Source: an uncultured Desulfomicrobiaceae bacterium (lineage in GTDB: Bacteria > Desulfobacterota > Desulfovibrionia > Desulfovibrionales > Desulfomicrobiaceae). Taken from it: a DNA stretch of 64,000 nt. Where the stretch lies: contig CALKRN010000005.1 in the NCBI GenBank assembly GCA_937989665.1, positions 62,001 through 126,000 on the forward strand. Direction: 5' to 3'. The notes under the pieces were generated by a model. The model did not search any database and was not told the DNA's origin. It was given only the letters and a program-made list of their open reading frames with translations. Below, in pieces: positions 1 through 8,527 of the stretch. How positions within the stretch are numbered: position 1 is the first letter of the stretch; each line of letters starts with the position of its first letter. A program made the position numbers and the translations under genes.

Positions 1-918
1 GGGCCCAATGGCCGTGGGAAGTCCACGCTCCTGAAGATCATCACCGGCCATCTTCGGCCAACCCAAGGTTCGGTGACGCTGGGGTCCTCGGTCACGGTGG
101 GCTATTTCAGCCAGCATCAAACTGAGATCTTGCGGCCGCATTTTCAGGTCCTCGCCGAGCTCAAGCGCCTTGCCCCAGGGGCTACAGACTTCCAAATCAA
201 ATCCGTGCTCGGACTCTTTTTGCTGGGCGAAAGCTATTGGGAAAAGCCGGTAGAGGCCCTCTCTGGCGGAGAAAAGAATCGCCTTGTCCTTGCCCATTTG
301 TTTTTGAAGCGCGCCAATTTTTTGGTGCTGGATGAGCCGACGAACCACCTGGACATGGAAAGCCGCGAGGCCTTGGTGGAGGCCTTGGATGCGTATAATG
401 GCACAGTCCTCGTGGTGGCCCATGACCGCTATCTCCTCTCTCAGGTCACGGACGAGATTTGGGAGCTTACCCCCACCGGGATTGGGGTCCACCGCTTTGG
501 CTTTGACGAGTACCTTGCGCGCAAGGCCGAGGGAGGTGGACGTCTTCCGGAGCAAACCAGGAAAATCGAGACCTCCTCTCGGGAGACTTCATCCCACGGC
601 CGACCTGCCAACCGTCAGGAACAGCAGGCCCAGCGCCGCCAGCGTGCCGAGGCGCGCAACCGCATCGCCCGACAGCTCAAGCCGCTCCGGGAGCAATTTG
701 CCACCCTCGAGGCCCAGCTCGATGCAGTACTCACGGAACAAGGGGCACTGGAGATGGAGTTGGCCGACCCAGCGACCTATGCGAACCCAACCCGCTCTGC
801 CCAATTGGGGCGGCGTTGTGCGGAGCTCTCCCGCCAAGCCGAAGAACTGATGACCGAGCTCGCCTACTTGGAGCGTGAAATTCAAGAATGGGAGCAGCTC
901 GCGGCAGCGGAGGGGTAG
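1..918 (+). CDS. ABC-F family ATPase, C-terminal part (5' end outside window)
   Basis: This is the second half of a soluble ABC-F protein (Uup/YheS/EttA class), an ATPase without membrane domains that acts on ribosomes or nucleic acid. The window opens inside the second nucleotide-binding domain: Walker A GPNGRGKST is residues 1-9 of the visible frame. It is followed by the signature LSGGEKNRL (about residue 87), Walker B LVLDEPTNHLD (about 108-118) and the switch histidine in VVAHDRY (about 138-144). After the ATPase comes a charged helical tail (about residues 200-305, rich in Arg, Glu and Gln) that looks like the coiled-coil C-terminal domain of Uup-like members. The TAG stop is directly followed by the ATG of the NUDIX gene, so the two are probably co-transcribed. 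Which ABC-F subgroup it belongs to cannot be decided without the N-terminal half. Confidence 0.93.
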   Translation, partial: GPNGRGKSTLLKIITGHLRPTQGSVTLGSSVTVGYFSQHQTEILRPHFQVLAELKRLAPGATDFQIKSVLGLFLLGESYWEKPVEALSGGEKNRLVLAHLFLKRANFLVLDEPTNHLDMESREALVEALDAYNGTVLVVAHDRYLLSQVTDEIWELTPTGIGVHRFGFDEYLARKAEGGGRLPEQTRKIETSSRETSSHGRPANRQEQQAQRRQRAEARNRIARQLKPLREQFATLEAQLDAVLTEQGALEMELADPATYANPTRSAQLGRRCAELSRQAEELMTELAYLEREIQEWEQLAAAEG

Positions 919-1365
919 ATGCTTGCGGTCGTGGCTGGACTGCTCCTGCGTGACCGACGGGTCCTCCTTGCCCGCCGCCCGTGGCATAAGCCGCATGGGG
1001 GGCTGTGGGAATTGCCAGGGGGGAAAGTGGAGCCAGGCGAAACCGTGGCGGCGGCCTTGCGACGCGAATTGGTGGAGGAATTGGGGATTGTGGTCCGTGC
1101 GTCCTCCCTCTGGAAAATGGTGGAAGAACAGGGTAGAGGGGCTGGCATCCGACTTTGGGTCTTGTGGGTACGGACGTGGGACGGTGAGCCCGCTTCTCGG
1201 GAGGGTCAGGAGGTGGCATGGGTGGATATCCAGACCGCCATGGATATGCCCTTGGTGGCGTTGGATCGGCAACTCATGCAAGAGCTTGCGCAGGGCAATG
1301 TGCTGCCTTTTGCCGGTGGTAGCGAATGTGAGCCGCGAACCGGTACTGGCACGCTACGCTCCTGA
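919..1365 (+). CDS. NUDIX hydrolase, MutT-like
   Basis: A 148-residue NUDIX pyrophosphohydrolase. The NUDIX box is complete: [20 protein letters not shown] continuing into ELGI (about residues 34-57) fits GX5EX7REUXEEXGU. The surrounding GGLWELPGG is typical of MutT-type enzymes that remove 8-oxo-dGTP from the nucleotide pool, though other NUDIX substrates are possible. The start codon abuts the stop of the ABC-F gene. The last 13 or so codons (from about position 1326) lie inside the first copy of a 64-bp tandem repeat that continues beyond the stop. The C-terminus may therefore have been altered by repeat formation; the usual MutT length is about 130 residues. Confidence 0.88.
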   Translation: MLAVVAGLLLRDRRVLLARRPWHKPHGGLWELPGGKVEPGETVAAALRRELVEELGIVVRASSLWKMVEEQGRGAGIRLWVLWVRTWDGEPASREGQEVAWVDIQTAMDMPLVALDRQLMQELAQGNVLPFAGGSECEPRTGTGTLRS

Positions 1366-1480
1366 TGGCCTTCCAGGCCTTGGAGGCTAGTGCGAGTCGC
1401 GAATTGGTACTGGTGCGCTACGCCTCTGATGGTCTTCCAGACGTTGGAGGCTAGTGCGAGTCGCGAATTGGTACGGGTAC
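1326..1480. repeat. Imperfect 64-bp tandem repeat, about 2.4 copies
   Basis: Copies start near 1326, 1390 and 1454 with a shift of exactly 64 bases. The shared core includes CGCGAAYYGGTAC and a later CTTCCAG...TTGGAGGCTAGTG segment. Copies 1 and 2 differ at several bases and copy 3 is cut off after about 27 bases. Copy 1 covers the end of the NUDIX coding region. The rest lies between that gene and pilC. Confidence 0.8.
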
Positions 1481-1568
1481 TACTGTCCCCGGCGAGGATG
1501 CACTGCCAGCGGTGCCTGTGGTGGTGATTGCGAGGGACTTGTGTAGGAGCAAACTCGGGAGAGGATAT

Positions 1569-2777
1569 ATGGCCATTTTTATATATCGGGTCAAAACCCG
1601 CGGGGGACGGACGATCAAAGGCGAGATGGATGCCCCGTCGGCCGACATCGTCGAAACTGCCCTGCGGCGGAAGGGTTATCAGGACATCAAGATCAAGCCC
1701 AAACCCAAGGACCTTTTAGAGGGGACCTTTCTCGAGGGTGGGATCAAAGATCGCGACATGGTGGTCTTCAGCCGCCAGTTCGCTACCATGATCAACGCTG
1801 GTGTCCCCATCCTCCAGTCGTTGCAGATCTTAAGTGAGCAGACCGAGAACCCCAAACTGCGGCGCCGGCTCTACACCATCCGCACGGACATCGAAGGCGG
1901 TAGCTCGCTCTATGATGCCTTGAAGAAATTTCCCGACATCTTTGACTCGCTCTACGTCAACATGGTCAACGCCGGTGAGGCCGGAGGTATCCTCGACCAG
2001 GTCCTCCAGCGCCTGGCCGACTACATCGAGAAGGCCGCCAAACTCAAAGCCAAGATCAAAGGCGCCATGATCTACCCCGCGGTGGTGGTGACGGTGGCCA
2101 TTATTGTCATTGCCGTCATTCTCATTTTCGTCATCCCCACCTTCAAGACCATGTTTGAGTCCATGGGCGGTAGTTTGCCGGCGCCAACGCTCTTCGTCAT
2201 CAATTTGAGTAACTTTGTGGTGAACAACTTTCTGCTGCTTCTCGCTGGGGCCGTGGGGGCGTTCGTGGCCTTCAGGCTTTTCTACCGCTGGGAGAAGGGT
2301 CAGATCCTCGTGGATCGGTGGGTACTCTTTTTGCCGGTGTTTGGGCCGCTGTTGCGTAAGGCGGCCGTGGCCAAGTTTAGCCGGACCCTCTCCACCATGG
2401 TGGCCAGCGGTGTCCCTATCCTCAATGCCTTGGATATCGTTTCCAAGACTTCGGGCAACAAGACGGTGGAACTTGGAGTCCTTGAAGCGCGCAAATCCAT
2501 CGCCGAGGGCCAGACCTTGGCTGAACCCTTGGAAGAGACCGGTGTCTTCCCGCCCATGGTCATCCACATGATCTCCATTGGCGAGGCTACAGGCGCTTTG
2601 GACACCATGCTCGGCAAGATCGCCGACTTTTACGATGATGAAGTGGACGTGGCGGTAGAGTCTCTTACTTCGCTCATTGAGCCGGTGATGATTGTCTTTT
2701 TGGGTGTAGTCGTGGGTGGTTTGGTTATCAGTATGTATCTGCCTATTTTTTCCATTGCCGACGTTGTGTCGAAATAA
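1569..2777 (+). CDS. pilC: Type IV pilus / type II secretion inner-membrane platform protein PilC/GspF
   Basis: A 402-residue polytopic inner-membrane protein of the GspF/PilC family, which forms the platform that couples the assembly ATPase to pilin polymerisation. It has the family layout: an N-terminal soluble domain (starting MAIFIYRVKTRGG), two T2SSF domains, and three hydrophobic segments (around VVVTVAIIVIAVILIFVIP, FLLLLAGAVGAFVAF and PVMIVFLGVVVGGLVI). Length is normal. I chose the ATG at 1569 because GGAGAGG lies just upstream and the protein then begins like other PilC proteins; an upstream in-frame ATG at 1512 would add 19 unlike residues. No other pilus gene is adjacent, so the ATPase and pilins must be elsewhere. 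Confidence 0.92.
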   Translation: MAIFIYRVKTRGGRTIKGEMDAPSADIVETALRRKGYQDIKIKPKPKDLLEGTFLEGGIKDRDMVVFSRQFATMINAGVPILQSLQILSEQTENPKLRRRLYTIRTDIEGGSSLYDALKKFPDIFDSLYVNMVNAGEAGGILDQVLQRLADYIEKAAKLKAKIKGAMIYPAVVVTVAIIVIAVILIFVIPTFKTMFESMGGSLPAPTLFVINLSNFVVNNFLLLLAGAVGAFVAFRLFYRWEKGQILVDRWVLFLPVFGPLLRKAAVAKFSRTLSTMVASGVPILNALDIVSKTSGNKTVELGVLEARKSIAEGQTLAEPLEETGVFPPMVIHMISIGEATGALDTMLGKIADFYDDEVDVAVESLTSLIEPVMIVFLGVVVGGLVISMYLPIFSIADVVSK

Positions 2778-2789
2778 GGGCGGGGGAAT

Positions 2790-3686
2790 ATGCGCATCGA
2801 TGAGCTCATTGCTGGTCACCGGCCGTTTCTTTCCTTGGAGTTTTTTCCGCCCAAGGATCGGGCCTTGTGGCCTGGGTTTTTCGACACGGTGCGAGCCTTG
2901 GCATCGTTGCGCCCGCTTTTTTGTTCCGTGACGTACGGCGCTGGTGGGTCTACCCAACACAACAGCCTCGAGATCGGGATTCGGCTCAAGCAGGAGTATG
3001 GTCTGGAGCCTTTGACCCACCTGACCTGTGTGGGGGCCAGCGAGAAGCGGATATGCTCCTTCTTGGGGCCGCTGAGCGAAAACGGGGTGGAGAACGTCCT
3101 GGCCCTGCGGGGCGATCCTCCTCGCGGTGAGACGAAGTTTCGTCCGGAAAGCGTTCAATTCCAGCATGCCGTGGATCTGGTGCGTTTCATTGGCAGTAAA
3201 TACCCCCAACTTTGTCTCGGCGTGGCGGGATATCCGGAAAAACACCCTGAGGCCCGCTCCATGGAAGAGGACCTTGTGCACCTCAAGTATAAGGTGGAGG
3301 CTGGCGCGAGGTTTGTCATCACCCAGCTTTTCTTTGACAACGACATCTATTTTCGCTTTGTGGACCGGGCCCGGAGCATCGGCATCGATGTCCCCATCAT
3401 TCCGGGAGTGCTGCCGGTGCAAAGTTTGCCGGCGCTTCAGCGGATGTTGGGGTTCTGTGGGGCGACGATCCCCGAGGGCTATCTGGCGGACCTTACCCGG
3501 GCGCAGGAGCGCTATGGCGAGGCCGGGGTCCGAGGATTGGGGCTTGGCTATGCCATTCGCCAGACGCAGGACCTTCTGGAGCGTGGCGCCCCAGGGGTCC
3601 ATCTCTACACGCTCAACAAGGCCGAGGCGTGCCTGGAAATCGGGCGCCATCTGGCTAATTATCTTGGATTGGGAGGAACCCTATGA
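2790..3686 (+). CDS. metF: 5,10-methylenetetrahydrofolate reductase
   Basis: MetF reduces 5,10-methylene-THF to 5-methyl-THF for methionine synthesis or C1 flow, using FAD in a TIM barrel. The 298-residue protein has the N-terminal SLEFFPPK strand that carries the catalytic Glu, the SVTYGAGGS segment, and a HLTCVG strand, followed by ALRGDPP and later QLFFDN, all MetF hallmarks. Length is that of bacterial MetF. GGGCGGGGG precedes the ATG. Its stop overlaps the ATG of asd by four bases (ATGA), which indicates translational coupling in a metF-asd-aminotransferase operon. Confidence 0.96.
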   Translation: MRIDELIAGHRPFLSLEFFPPKDRALWPGFFDTVRALASLRPLFCSVTYGAGGSTQHNSLEIGIRLKQEYGLEPLTHLTCVGASEKRICSFLGPLSENGVENVLALRGDPPRGETKFRPESVQFQHAVDLVRFIGSKYPQLCLGVAGYPEKHPEARSMEEDLVHLKYKVEAGARFVITQLFFDNDIYFRFVDRARSIGIDVPIIPGVLPVQSLPALQRMLGFCGATIPEGYLADLTRAQERYGEAGVRGLGLGYAIRQTQDLLERGAPGVHLYTLNKAEACLEIGRHLANYLGLGGTL

Positions 3687-4711
3687 GCAGGCAACCTCGT
3701 GTAGCCGTGGTGGGTGCCACGGGTGCAGTGGGTCGGGAGATGCTCGACACCTTGGCCCGGCGGAAATTTCCGTGTGTCTCGGTCCGTGCCTTTGCTTCTG
3801 CGCGCTCCGCTGGGACAACGGTGCCCTTTGGTTCAGCAGAGCTGACGGTGGAGGAACTCCAGGAAGATTCTTTCGAAGGGATTGATCTGGCCCTGTTTTC
3901 GGCCGGTGGCAGTACATCCGAGCGTTTTGCCCCCCATGCCGTGGCGGCGGGGTGTGTCGTGGTAGACAACTCGAGCGCTTGGCGCATGGACCCTAACGTC
4001 CCCCTCGTGGTGCCGGAGGTCAATGCGGACGACCTTGCCTGGCATCAGGGCATTATCGCCAACCCCAATTGCTCGACGATCCAGATGGTGGTGATCCTCA
4101 AGCCATTGCATGATGTCGCCCGCATTAAGCGCGTTGTAGTGTCCACGTACCAGGCAGTGTCAGGAACTGGCCAGAAGGCCATCGCCGAGCTTGAGCGGCA
4201 GGTACGGGAACTCTTCAACGGCATGGAGCCTACCGTACAAGTCTATCCGCACCGTATTGCCTTCAATTGCTTGCCGCACATCGATGTCTTTTTGGACAAC
4301 GAGTACACCAAAGAAGAAATGAAGATGGTCCATGAGACGAAAAAGATCATGGGCGATGACTCCATCCGGGTAACGGCGACGACCGTGCGGGTCCCGGTCT
4401 TCTACGGGCATAGCGAATGCGTTAACATCGAGACGGAAAAGAAGCTCACGGCCAAAGAGGCCCGGGCGATCCTTGCCCAAGCTCCGGGGGTGCGGGTGCT
4501 CGATAACCCGAGCGAGAAGATCTATCCCATGCCGCTTCTTGCCGCTGGCCAGGACGATACCTTGGTGGGCCGCATCCGCGAGGATGAGTCCATCCCTTGT
4601 GGCCTCAACCTCTTTATTGTGGCCGACAATATCCGCAAAGGGGCGGCCCTCAATGCGGTGCAGATTGCCGAGGAGCTTTTGCGCCGCGATCTGCTGCGAG
4701 TGTCCCGATGA
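3683..4711 (+). CDS. asd: Aspartate-semialdehyde dehydrogenase
   Basis: Asd converts aspartyl-4-phosphate to L-aspartate 4-semialdehyde with NADPH, the branch point to Lys/diaminopimelate, Thr and Met. The Rossmann motif GATGAVGRE is at residues 11-19, and the catalytic cysteine is C130 in NPNCSTIQM. The later segments AFNCLPHID and VRVPVFYGHSE are typical, and the 342-residue length is normal. It overlaps metF upstream and the aminotransferase downstream by four bases each. Its product is also the co-substrate of the carboxy(nor)spermidine dehydrogenase encoded at 57.2 kb. Confidence 0.97.
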   Translation: MSRQPRVAVVGATGAVGREMLDTLARRKFPCVSVRAFASARSAGTTVPFGSAELTVEELQEDSFEGIDLALFSAGGSTSERFAPHAVAAGCVVVDNSSAWRMDPNVPLVVPEVNADDLAWHQGIIANPNCSTIQMVVILKPLHDVARIKRVVVSTYQAVSGTGQKAIAELERQVRELFNGMEPTVQVYPHRIAFNCLPHIDVFLDNEYTKEEMKMVHETKKIMGDDSIRVTATTVRVPVFYGHSECVNIETEKKLTAKEARAILAQAPGVRVLDNPSEKIYPMPLLAAGQDDTLVGRIREDESIPCGLNLFIVADNIRKGAALNAVQIAEELLRRDLLRVSR

Positions 4712-5682
4712 CAACACCCATTGCTTCCCGAGACGAGGTGATTGGCCGAATCCTCCAATTACCTCGTCCTGGAGAAGAAGCCATCCTTGCTTTTTACGAG
4801 CATCGGCTTGGGGTCATCTGCCGAGAGCCGCGCCTGCTGCTTATCCCCCTCGATGACCATTTGGTCCATCGGGGCGACGGGGTGTTTGAGACCCTGCGCT
4901 TTGAAGACGGTGCCATCTACCAACTCGAGGAACACCTGGCACGCCTTGCGCGTTCGTGTGCTGCCCTTGGCCTCACCCCGCCGGAGCCCATGGCGAGCAT
5001 TCGGGAGCGCATCCTCGAGGTGTGCCGGGCGGCAGGGGAACCCCGCGGGCATGTTTTTCTCCTTGTGGGGCGTGGACCAGGTGGATTTACCTTGGACCCC
5101 CGCGAGTGCCCCCAAAGCAGTTTGTATATCGTGGTGCGCCGGTTTGTGCCCAAGCCAGAGTCCTTTTGGGAGCGGGGTGTCAGTGTCTGGCGGGTGTCCA
5201 TCCCGGCTAAGCCAGCGTGGATGGCGGGGATCAAGAGCGTCAATTATCTGCCCAATGTGCTCATGAAGATGGAGGCCACGGCCCACGGCGCCGACTATCC
5301 CCTGTGCTGTGACGAGGAGGGCAACCTCGCCGAAGGGGCGACAGAGAATGTGGCCTTGGTGGATGCAGCAGGGAATTTCGTGATCCCAGAGCTCAAACAT
5401 GCCCTTTTGGGGACGACCCTTAAGCGGGCCATGGCCCTCCTGGAAGGAGAAATGCCAGTGGTCATCCGGCCTGTGCCCGAGGTTGAGCTTTTGAGTGCTC
5501 GAGAAGTCATGCTCCTTGGTACAAGCATCGATGCAGTGGCCGTAGTTCGCTTCAATGGCCAGCCGGTGGGTGGTGGCGCACCGGGCCCGGTGGCCCGGCG
5601 TCTGCGGGATCGGCTCCAGGCCGACCGTCGGCTCCAGGCAACACCCCTCCATGAAGGGCCAACGCCCTGCACCTCGGTGTGA
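4708..5682 (+). CDS. Aminotransferase class IV (branched-chain / D-amino acid / aminodeoxychorismate lyase type)
   Basis: A 324-residue fold-type IV PLP enzyme. It shows the N-terminal HRGDGVFETLR motif, the GIKSVNYLPNVL segment whose Lys should bind PLP, and the phosphate-binding EGATENVALV near residue 210. Members include IlvE, D-alanine aminotransferase and PabC, and sequence inspection alone does not separate them. The ATG at 4708 overlaps the asd stop (ATGA), and an earlier in-frame start would run deep into asd. Position at the end of metF-asd suggests amino acid or folate metabolism. Confidence 0.85.
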   Translation: MTTPIASRDEVIGRILQLPRPGEEAILAFYEHRLGVICREPRLLLIPLDDHLVHRGDGVFETLRFEDGAIYQLEEHLARLARSCAALGLTPPEPMASIRERILEVCRAAGEPRGHVFLLVGRGPGGFTLDPRECPQSSLYIVVRRFVPKPESFWERGVSVWRVSIPAKPAWMAGIKSVNYLPNVLMKMEATAHGADYPLCCDEEGNLAEGATENVALVDAAGNFVIPELKHALLGTTLKRAMALLEGEMPVVIRPVPEVELLSAREVMLLGTSIDAVAVVRFNGQPVGGGAPGPVARRLRDRLQADRRLQATPLHEGPTPCTSV

Positions 5683-5790
5683 GGGCTGGGTGCTGCGCTA
5701 TCTTCCTCCCACTGCCGCAGTCCTGTGGCGGCGTGCACGCGCCACTTCTCTTCAAAGGCGAGGGGGAAGGCGCCTTTGTCCAGGTTCGTC

Positions 5791-5906
5791 GGTGAGTCTG
5801 CCATGGCGCCGGAGATGTTCCATTCACAGGACCCACGCTTCGCTATCGGGGATATCCAGCGGGGATATCCAGTGAGTCTTGCATGGCGCCGGTGATTCTC
5901 CATCTC
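5791..5906. repeat. Short duplicated segment, two copies 80 bp apart, second copy over a gene start
   Basis: GTGAGTCTGCCATGGCGCCGG near 5792 recurs as GTGAGTCTTGCATGGCGCCGG near 5872, and similarity extends over about 34 bases (5791-5824 and 5871-5904). The second copy contains the start codon of the glycosyltransferase gene at 5883. A GATATCC element also occurs twice just before it (5851-5870). The rest of the 200-base gap from 5683 shows no gene. Confidence 0.65.
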
Positions 5907-6938
5907 GATTTGGGCCTGGAATTCCGCGGCGGCCAGCGCCAGGTCCTGCTGCTCAGTGCGTGGCAAAAGGCCCACGGCCTTTCGGTTGCGGTGGCGGTGC
6001 CCCGTGGTGCGCCGCTTGCCACGGCCTTGGTCGATGCGGGGGTGCCGGTGCTCCAGCTCCCCTCGCGGCGTGCAGGGGACCCTCGCAACCTGATTGTGGT
6101 GCAGCGCCACCTTCCTTATGGGGCTATTGTCCATACCCACGAGTCCCGGGCCGCCTCCTTGGGAGCGCTGGTGCGTCTGCTGCGGCCAGACATCCGCCTC
6201 GTGCATACCCGACGCGTCTCCTATCCCCTTGGGCGCGGCTGGAGCCGGTGGAAGTATGCCTGGGCCGACGCCGTAGTGGCGGTAGGACAGGAGGTGGCGC
6301 ATGCGGTGGCTGCTGCCGGGGTATTGGTGGAGGCGGTCATCCCCAGCGCTATCCCGGTGGCAGGGTATCGCCCGCGTCTGGGGTGGCAGGGAGGGCGGGT
6401 GGCGATTATCGGCGCCTTGACGCCTCAAAAGGGACATGCCTGGTTGTTACGGGCTGTGGCCCAGATGACCGTGCGGCCTCAGGTATGGGTGGTGGGGGAC
6501 GGCGCGCTCCGGCAGGAGCTCCAGGCCCTAGCTACGTCCCTGGGGATTGCCCATCATGTGGTGTGGCAAGGATGGGTGCCTGCCGCCGAGGTATTGCCGC
6601 AGGTGGATGTTGTGGCGGTGCCTTCCCCCCATGGCGAGGGCTCAAGTGGGGTGATCAAAGAGGCCTGGGCCGCAGAGGTGCCCGTTGTTTGCTCGGATCT
6701 GCCTGCCAATCTTGAGTTAGTGGAGCCAGAGGGTTCGGGGGTGGTCGTAGCGGTGGGAGATGTGCTCGCCTTGGCGCAGGCTTTGAGCCGAGTCCTCACC
6801 GATGCCATGCTTGCGGCTCGGATTGTGGAGGAAGGGCGCAAGCGGGTGATGGCGTATGACGTCCCGGTTATGGGGCAGGCCTATGGGCGGCTGTACGCGC
6901 GCCTCACCAGCGTGGCGGAGGGACGCTTGCCAGGGTGA
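5883..6938 (+). CDS. Glycosyltransferase family 4 (GT-B fold)
   Basis: A 351-residue GT-B glycosyltransferase. The N-terminal domain starts with ILHLDLGLEFRGGQRQ, the typical glycine-rich loop after the first strand. The C-terminal donor-binding domain contains VAIIGALTPQKG and the E-x7-E motif in the stretch EGSSGVIKE (about residue 256). The family transfers sugars from nucleotide-sugar donors to lipopolysaccharide, capsule or glycolipid acceptors, and the acceptor here is unknown. There is no strong ribosome-binding site before the ATG at 5883. That start lies in the second copy of a local duplication, so the exact start is less certain. Confidence 0.88.
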   Translation: MAPVILHLDLGLEFRGGQRQVLLLSAWQKAHGLSVAVAVPRGAPLATALVDAGVPVLQLPSRRAGDPRNLIVVQRHLPYGAIVHTHESRAASLGALVRLLRPDIRLVHTRRVSYPLGRGWSRWKYAWADAVVAVGQEVAHAVAAAGVLVEAVIPSAIPVAGYRPRLGWQGGRVAIIGALTPQKGHAWLLRAVAQMTVRPQVWVVGDGALRQELQALATSLGIAHHVVWQGWVPAAEVLPQVDVVAVPSPHGEGSSGVIKEAWAAEVPVVCSDLPANLELVEPEGSGVVVAVGDVLALAQALSRVLTDAMLAARIVEEGRKRVMAYDVPVMGQAYGRLYARLTSVAEGRLPG

Positions 6939-6986
6939 GGCAGGGACGATAGCGGGTCTGCGCGGGTAACGAGGAGGGATGTTTTG

Positions 6987-8516
6987 GTGCGACGGTGGCT
7001 GTGGTTGGGGCTGATGGTGTGTTGGACGCAGGGGGCCTGGGCCGCAGATCTCCTGTGGTTTGTGGATGGCCGTCCCACCGCCCAGGCTTTGGAAGCGATC
7101 CAGATTTTGGCCTCGGCGCAAGATGAGGGTCTTGAACCGAGTGCGTATGGGGTCGAGGAGTTGCGGCGCGCTCTTGAAGCCGCGGTGTGGGGGGACGCGA
7201 GTCCCGGAGAACTCGCCCGCTGGGATGGCGTGCTGACGGAGGCCATGCTGCGCTATCTCCACCATCTCCACCTTGGCCGTATCGATCCTCGTATCGTGCA
7301 GATTCGGTTTTCTGGGGAAGTGCACCGGAGCGTTGTTTCGCGCGAGGCCCTGGTGGAGGCCGTGCGTCAGGGCCGTCTCCACCAGCTCGTCTCTGCGGCG
7401 ATGCCGAAAATCCCTTTGTACCGCCAGATCCGGGCCGTGTTAGGTCAGTATCGGCGCTTGGCTAACCTCCCCGAAGTGGAGGCCTTGTGGAAGGCGTCGC
7501 TTCCGCCCCTGCAGGAGCGAAAGGTCGAGCCAGGACAAATGTATCTTGGCCTGCCGTTGGTGGTGCGTCGACTCAAGGCCTTGGGCGACCTGCCGCCAGA
7601 CACAGAAGAGATCTCAGTCCTTACCCCCCGTATTGCCGCCGGTTTGCGTTCATTCCAAGAACGCCATGGCCTGCTGGCGGATGGCATATTGGGCGGTCGC
7701 ACCCTGGCTCGCCTTGACGTCTCCCCAGCGGCCGGTGTTCGGCAGATGGAACTCACCATGGAGCGTTTGCGCTGGGCAAGCCTCCACGGCCAGCGGGTCA
7801 TCGCTGTGTACCTCCCGGAAAATGTCCTTGAGGCCTACACCGTGGCCTCCGATGGTACAGTGGAAATACAAGCGCGGATGCGGGTCATTACCGGCAACGC
7901 CAAAGAGACCCCAACGCCCATTTTTGACGATACGATCCGCGCCATTGAGTTGAGCCCTTTTTGGAATGTACCTCTTTCCATTGTCAAAGAAGAACTCGTG
8001 CCGCGATTTTTGAAAAACCCCGAAGCGTTTTATCAAGAGGGTTTTGAGTTCGTTCTGGCCGATGGCAGCGCCGATGCGAGTCTCTCCTTCCATCGTCTTG
8101 AAGATGCTGCCCGAGGGCGTATCCGTCTGCGCCAACGTCCGGGCCCGTTCAATCCGATGGGGGACATTAAGTTTGTCCTTAGCAACAAGGAGAACATTTT
8201 CCTCCATCATACGGCCAATCCTGGCCTGTTCCAACGGGCTCGGCGCGACTTAAGCCATGGTTGCATTCGAGTGGAAGACCCGGTACGGCTCGCCCAATTC
8301 GTCCTTGAGGATGATCCGCTCTGGGATGCGGACCGATTGCGCGCTGCCATGGGGCAAAGCGCTCCTACGGTGGTGCGGGTGCGGCGCCCCCCGCGGGTTG
8401 TCTTGCTCTATGCCACTGTACGGGTTCAAAATGGTCGAGCAGGGTTTCTTGCTGATCTCTATGGCCTTGACCGTCTCCTGGAGGAGGCCCTGCGCCGTGC
8501 ATCGCCAACCCCATGA
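6987..8516 (+). CDS. Murein L,D-transpeptidase, YcbB/LdtD-like
   Basis: A secreted L,D-transpeptidase that would make 3-3 cross-links in peptidoglycan. After a signal peptide (VRRWLWLGLMVCWTQGAWA) come a scaffold domain, a peptidoglycan-binding-like domain (TPRIAAGLRSFQERHGLLADG, about residues 210-230) and a YkuD catalytic domain. The domain has FLHHT followed by SHGCIRV with nucleophile C426. About 509 residues, within the range of the YcbB family. The start is GTG at 6987 or TTG at 6984; GAGGAGG at 6971-6977 fits the GTG better. The next gene is the DUF882/YcbK-type protein, the same neighbour order as ycbB-ycbK of E. coli. Confidence 0.9.
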   Translation: MRRWLWLGLMVCWTQGAWAADLLWFVDGRPTAQALEAIQILASAQDEGLEPSAYGVEELRRALEAAVWGDASPGELARWDGVLTEAMLRYLHHLHLGRIDPRIVQIRFSGEVHRSVVSREALVEAVRQGRLHQLVSAAMPKIPLYRQIRAVLGQYRRLANLPEVEALWKASLPPLQERKVEPGQMYLGLPLVVRRLKALGDLPPDTEEISVLTPRIAAGLRSFQERHGLLADGILGGRTLARLDVSPAAGVRQMELTMERLRWASLHGQRVIAVYLPENVLEAYTVASDGTVEIQARMRVITGNAKETPTPIFDDTIRAIELSPFWNVPLSIVKEELVPRFLKNPEAFYQEGFEFVLADGSADASLSFHRLEDAARGRIRLRQRPGPFNPMGDIKFVLSNKENIFLHHTANPGLFQRARRDLSHGCIRVEDPVRLAQFVLEDDPLWDADRLRAAMGQSAPTVVRVRRPPRVVLLYATVRVQNGRAGFLADLYGLDRLLEEALRRASPTP

Positions 8517-8527
8517 GGAGGAACCAT

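Noticed and set aside
1830-3650. 606-codon minus-strand frame opposite pilC and metF
   Set aside because: Both plus-strand genes have clear family motifs; the reverse frame is His/Arg/Gly-rich without any domain.
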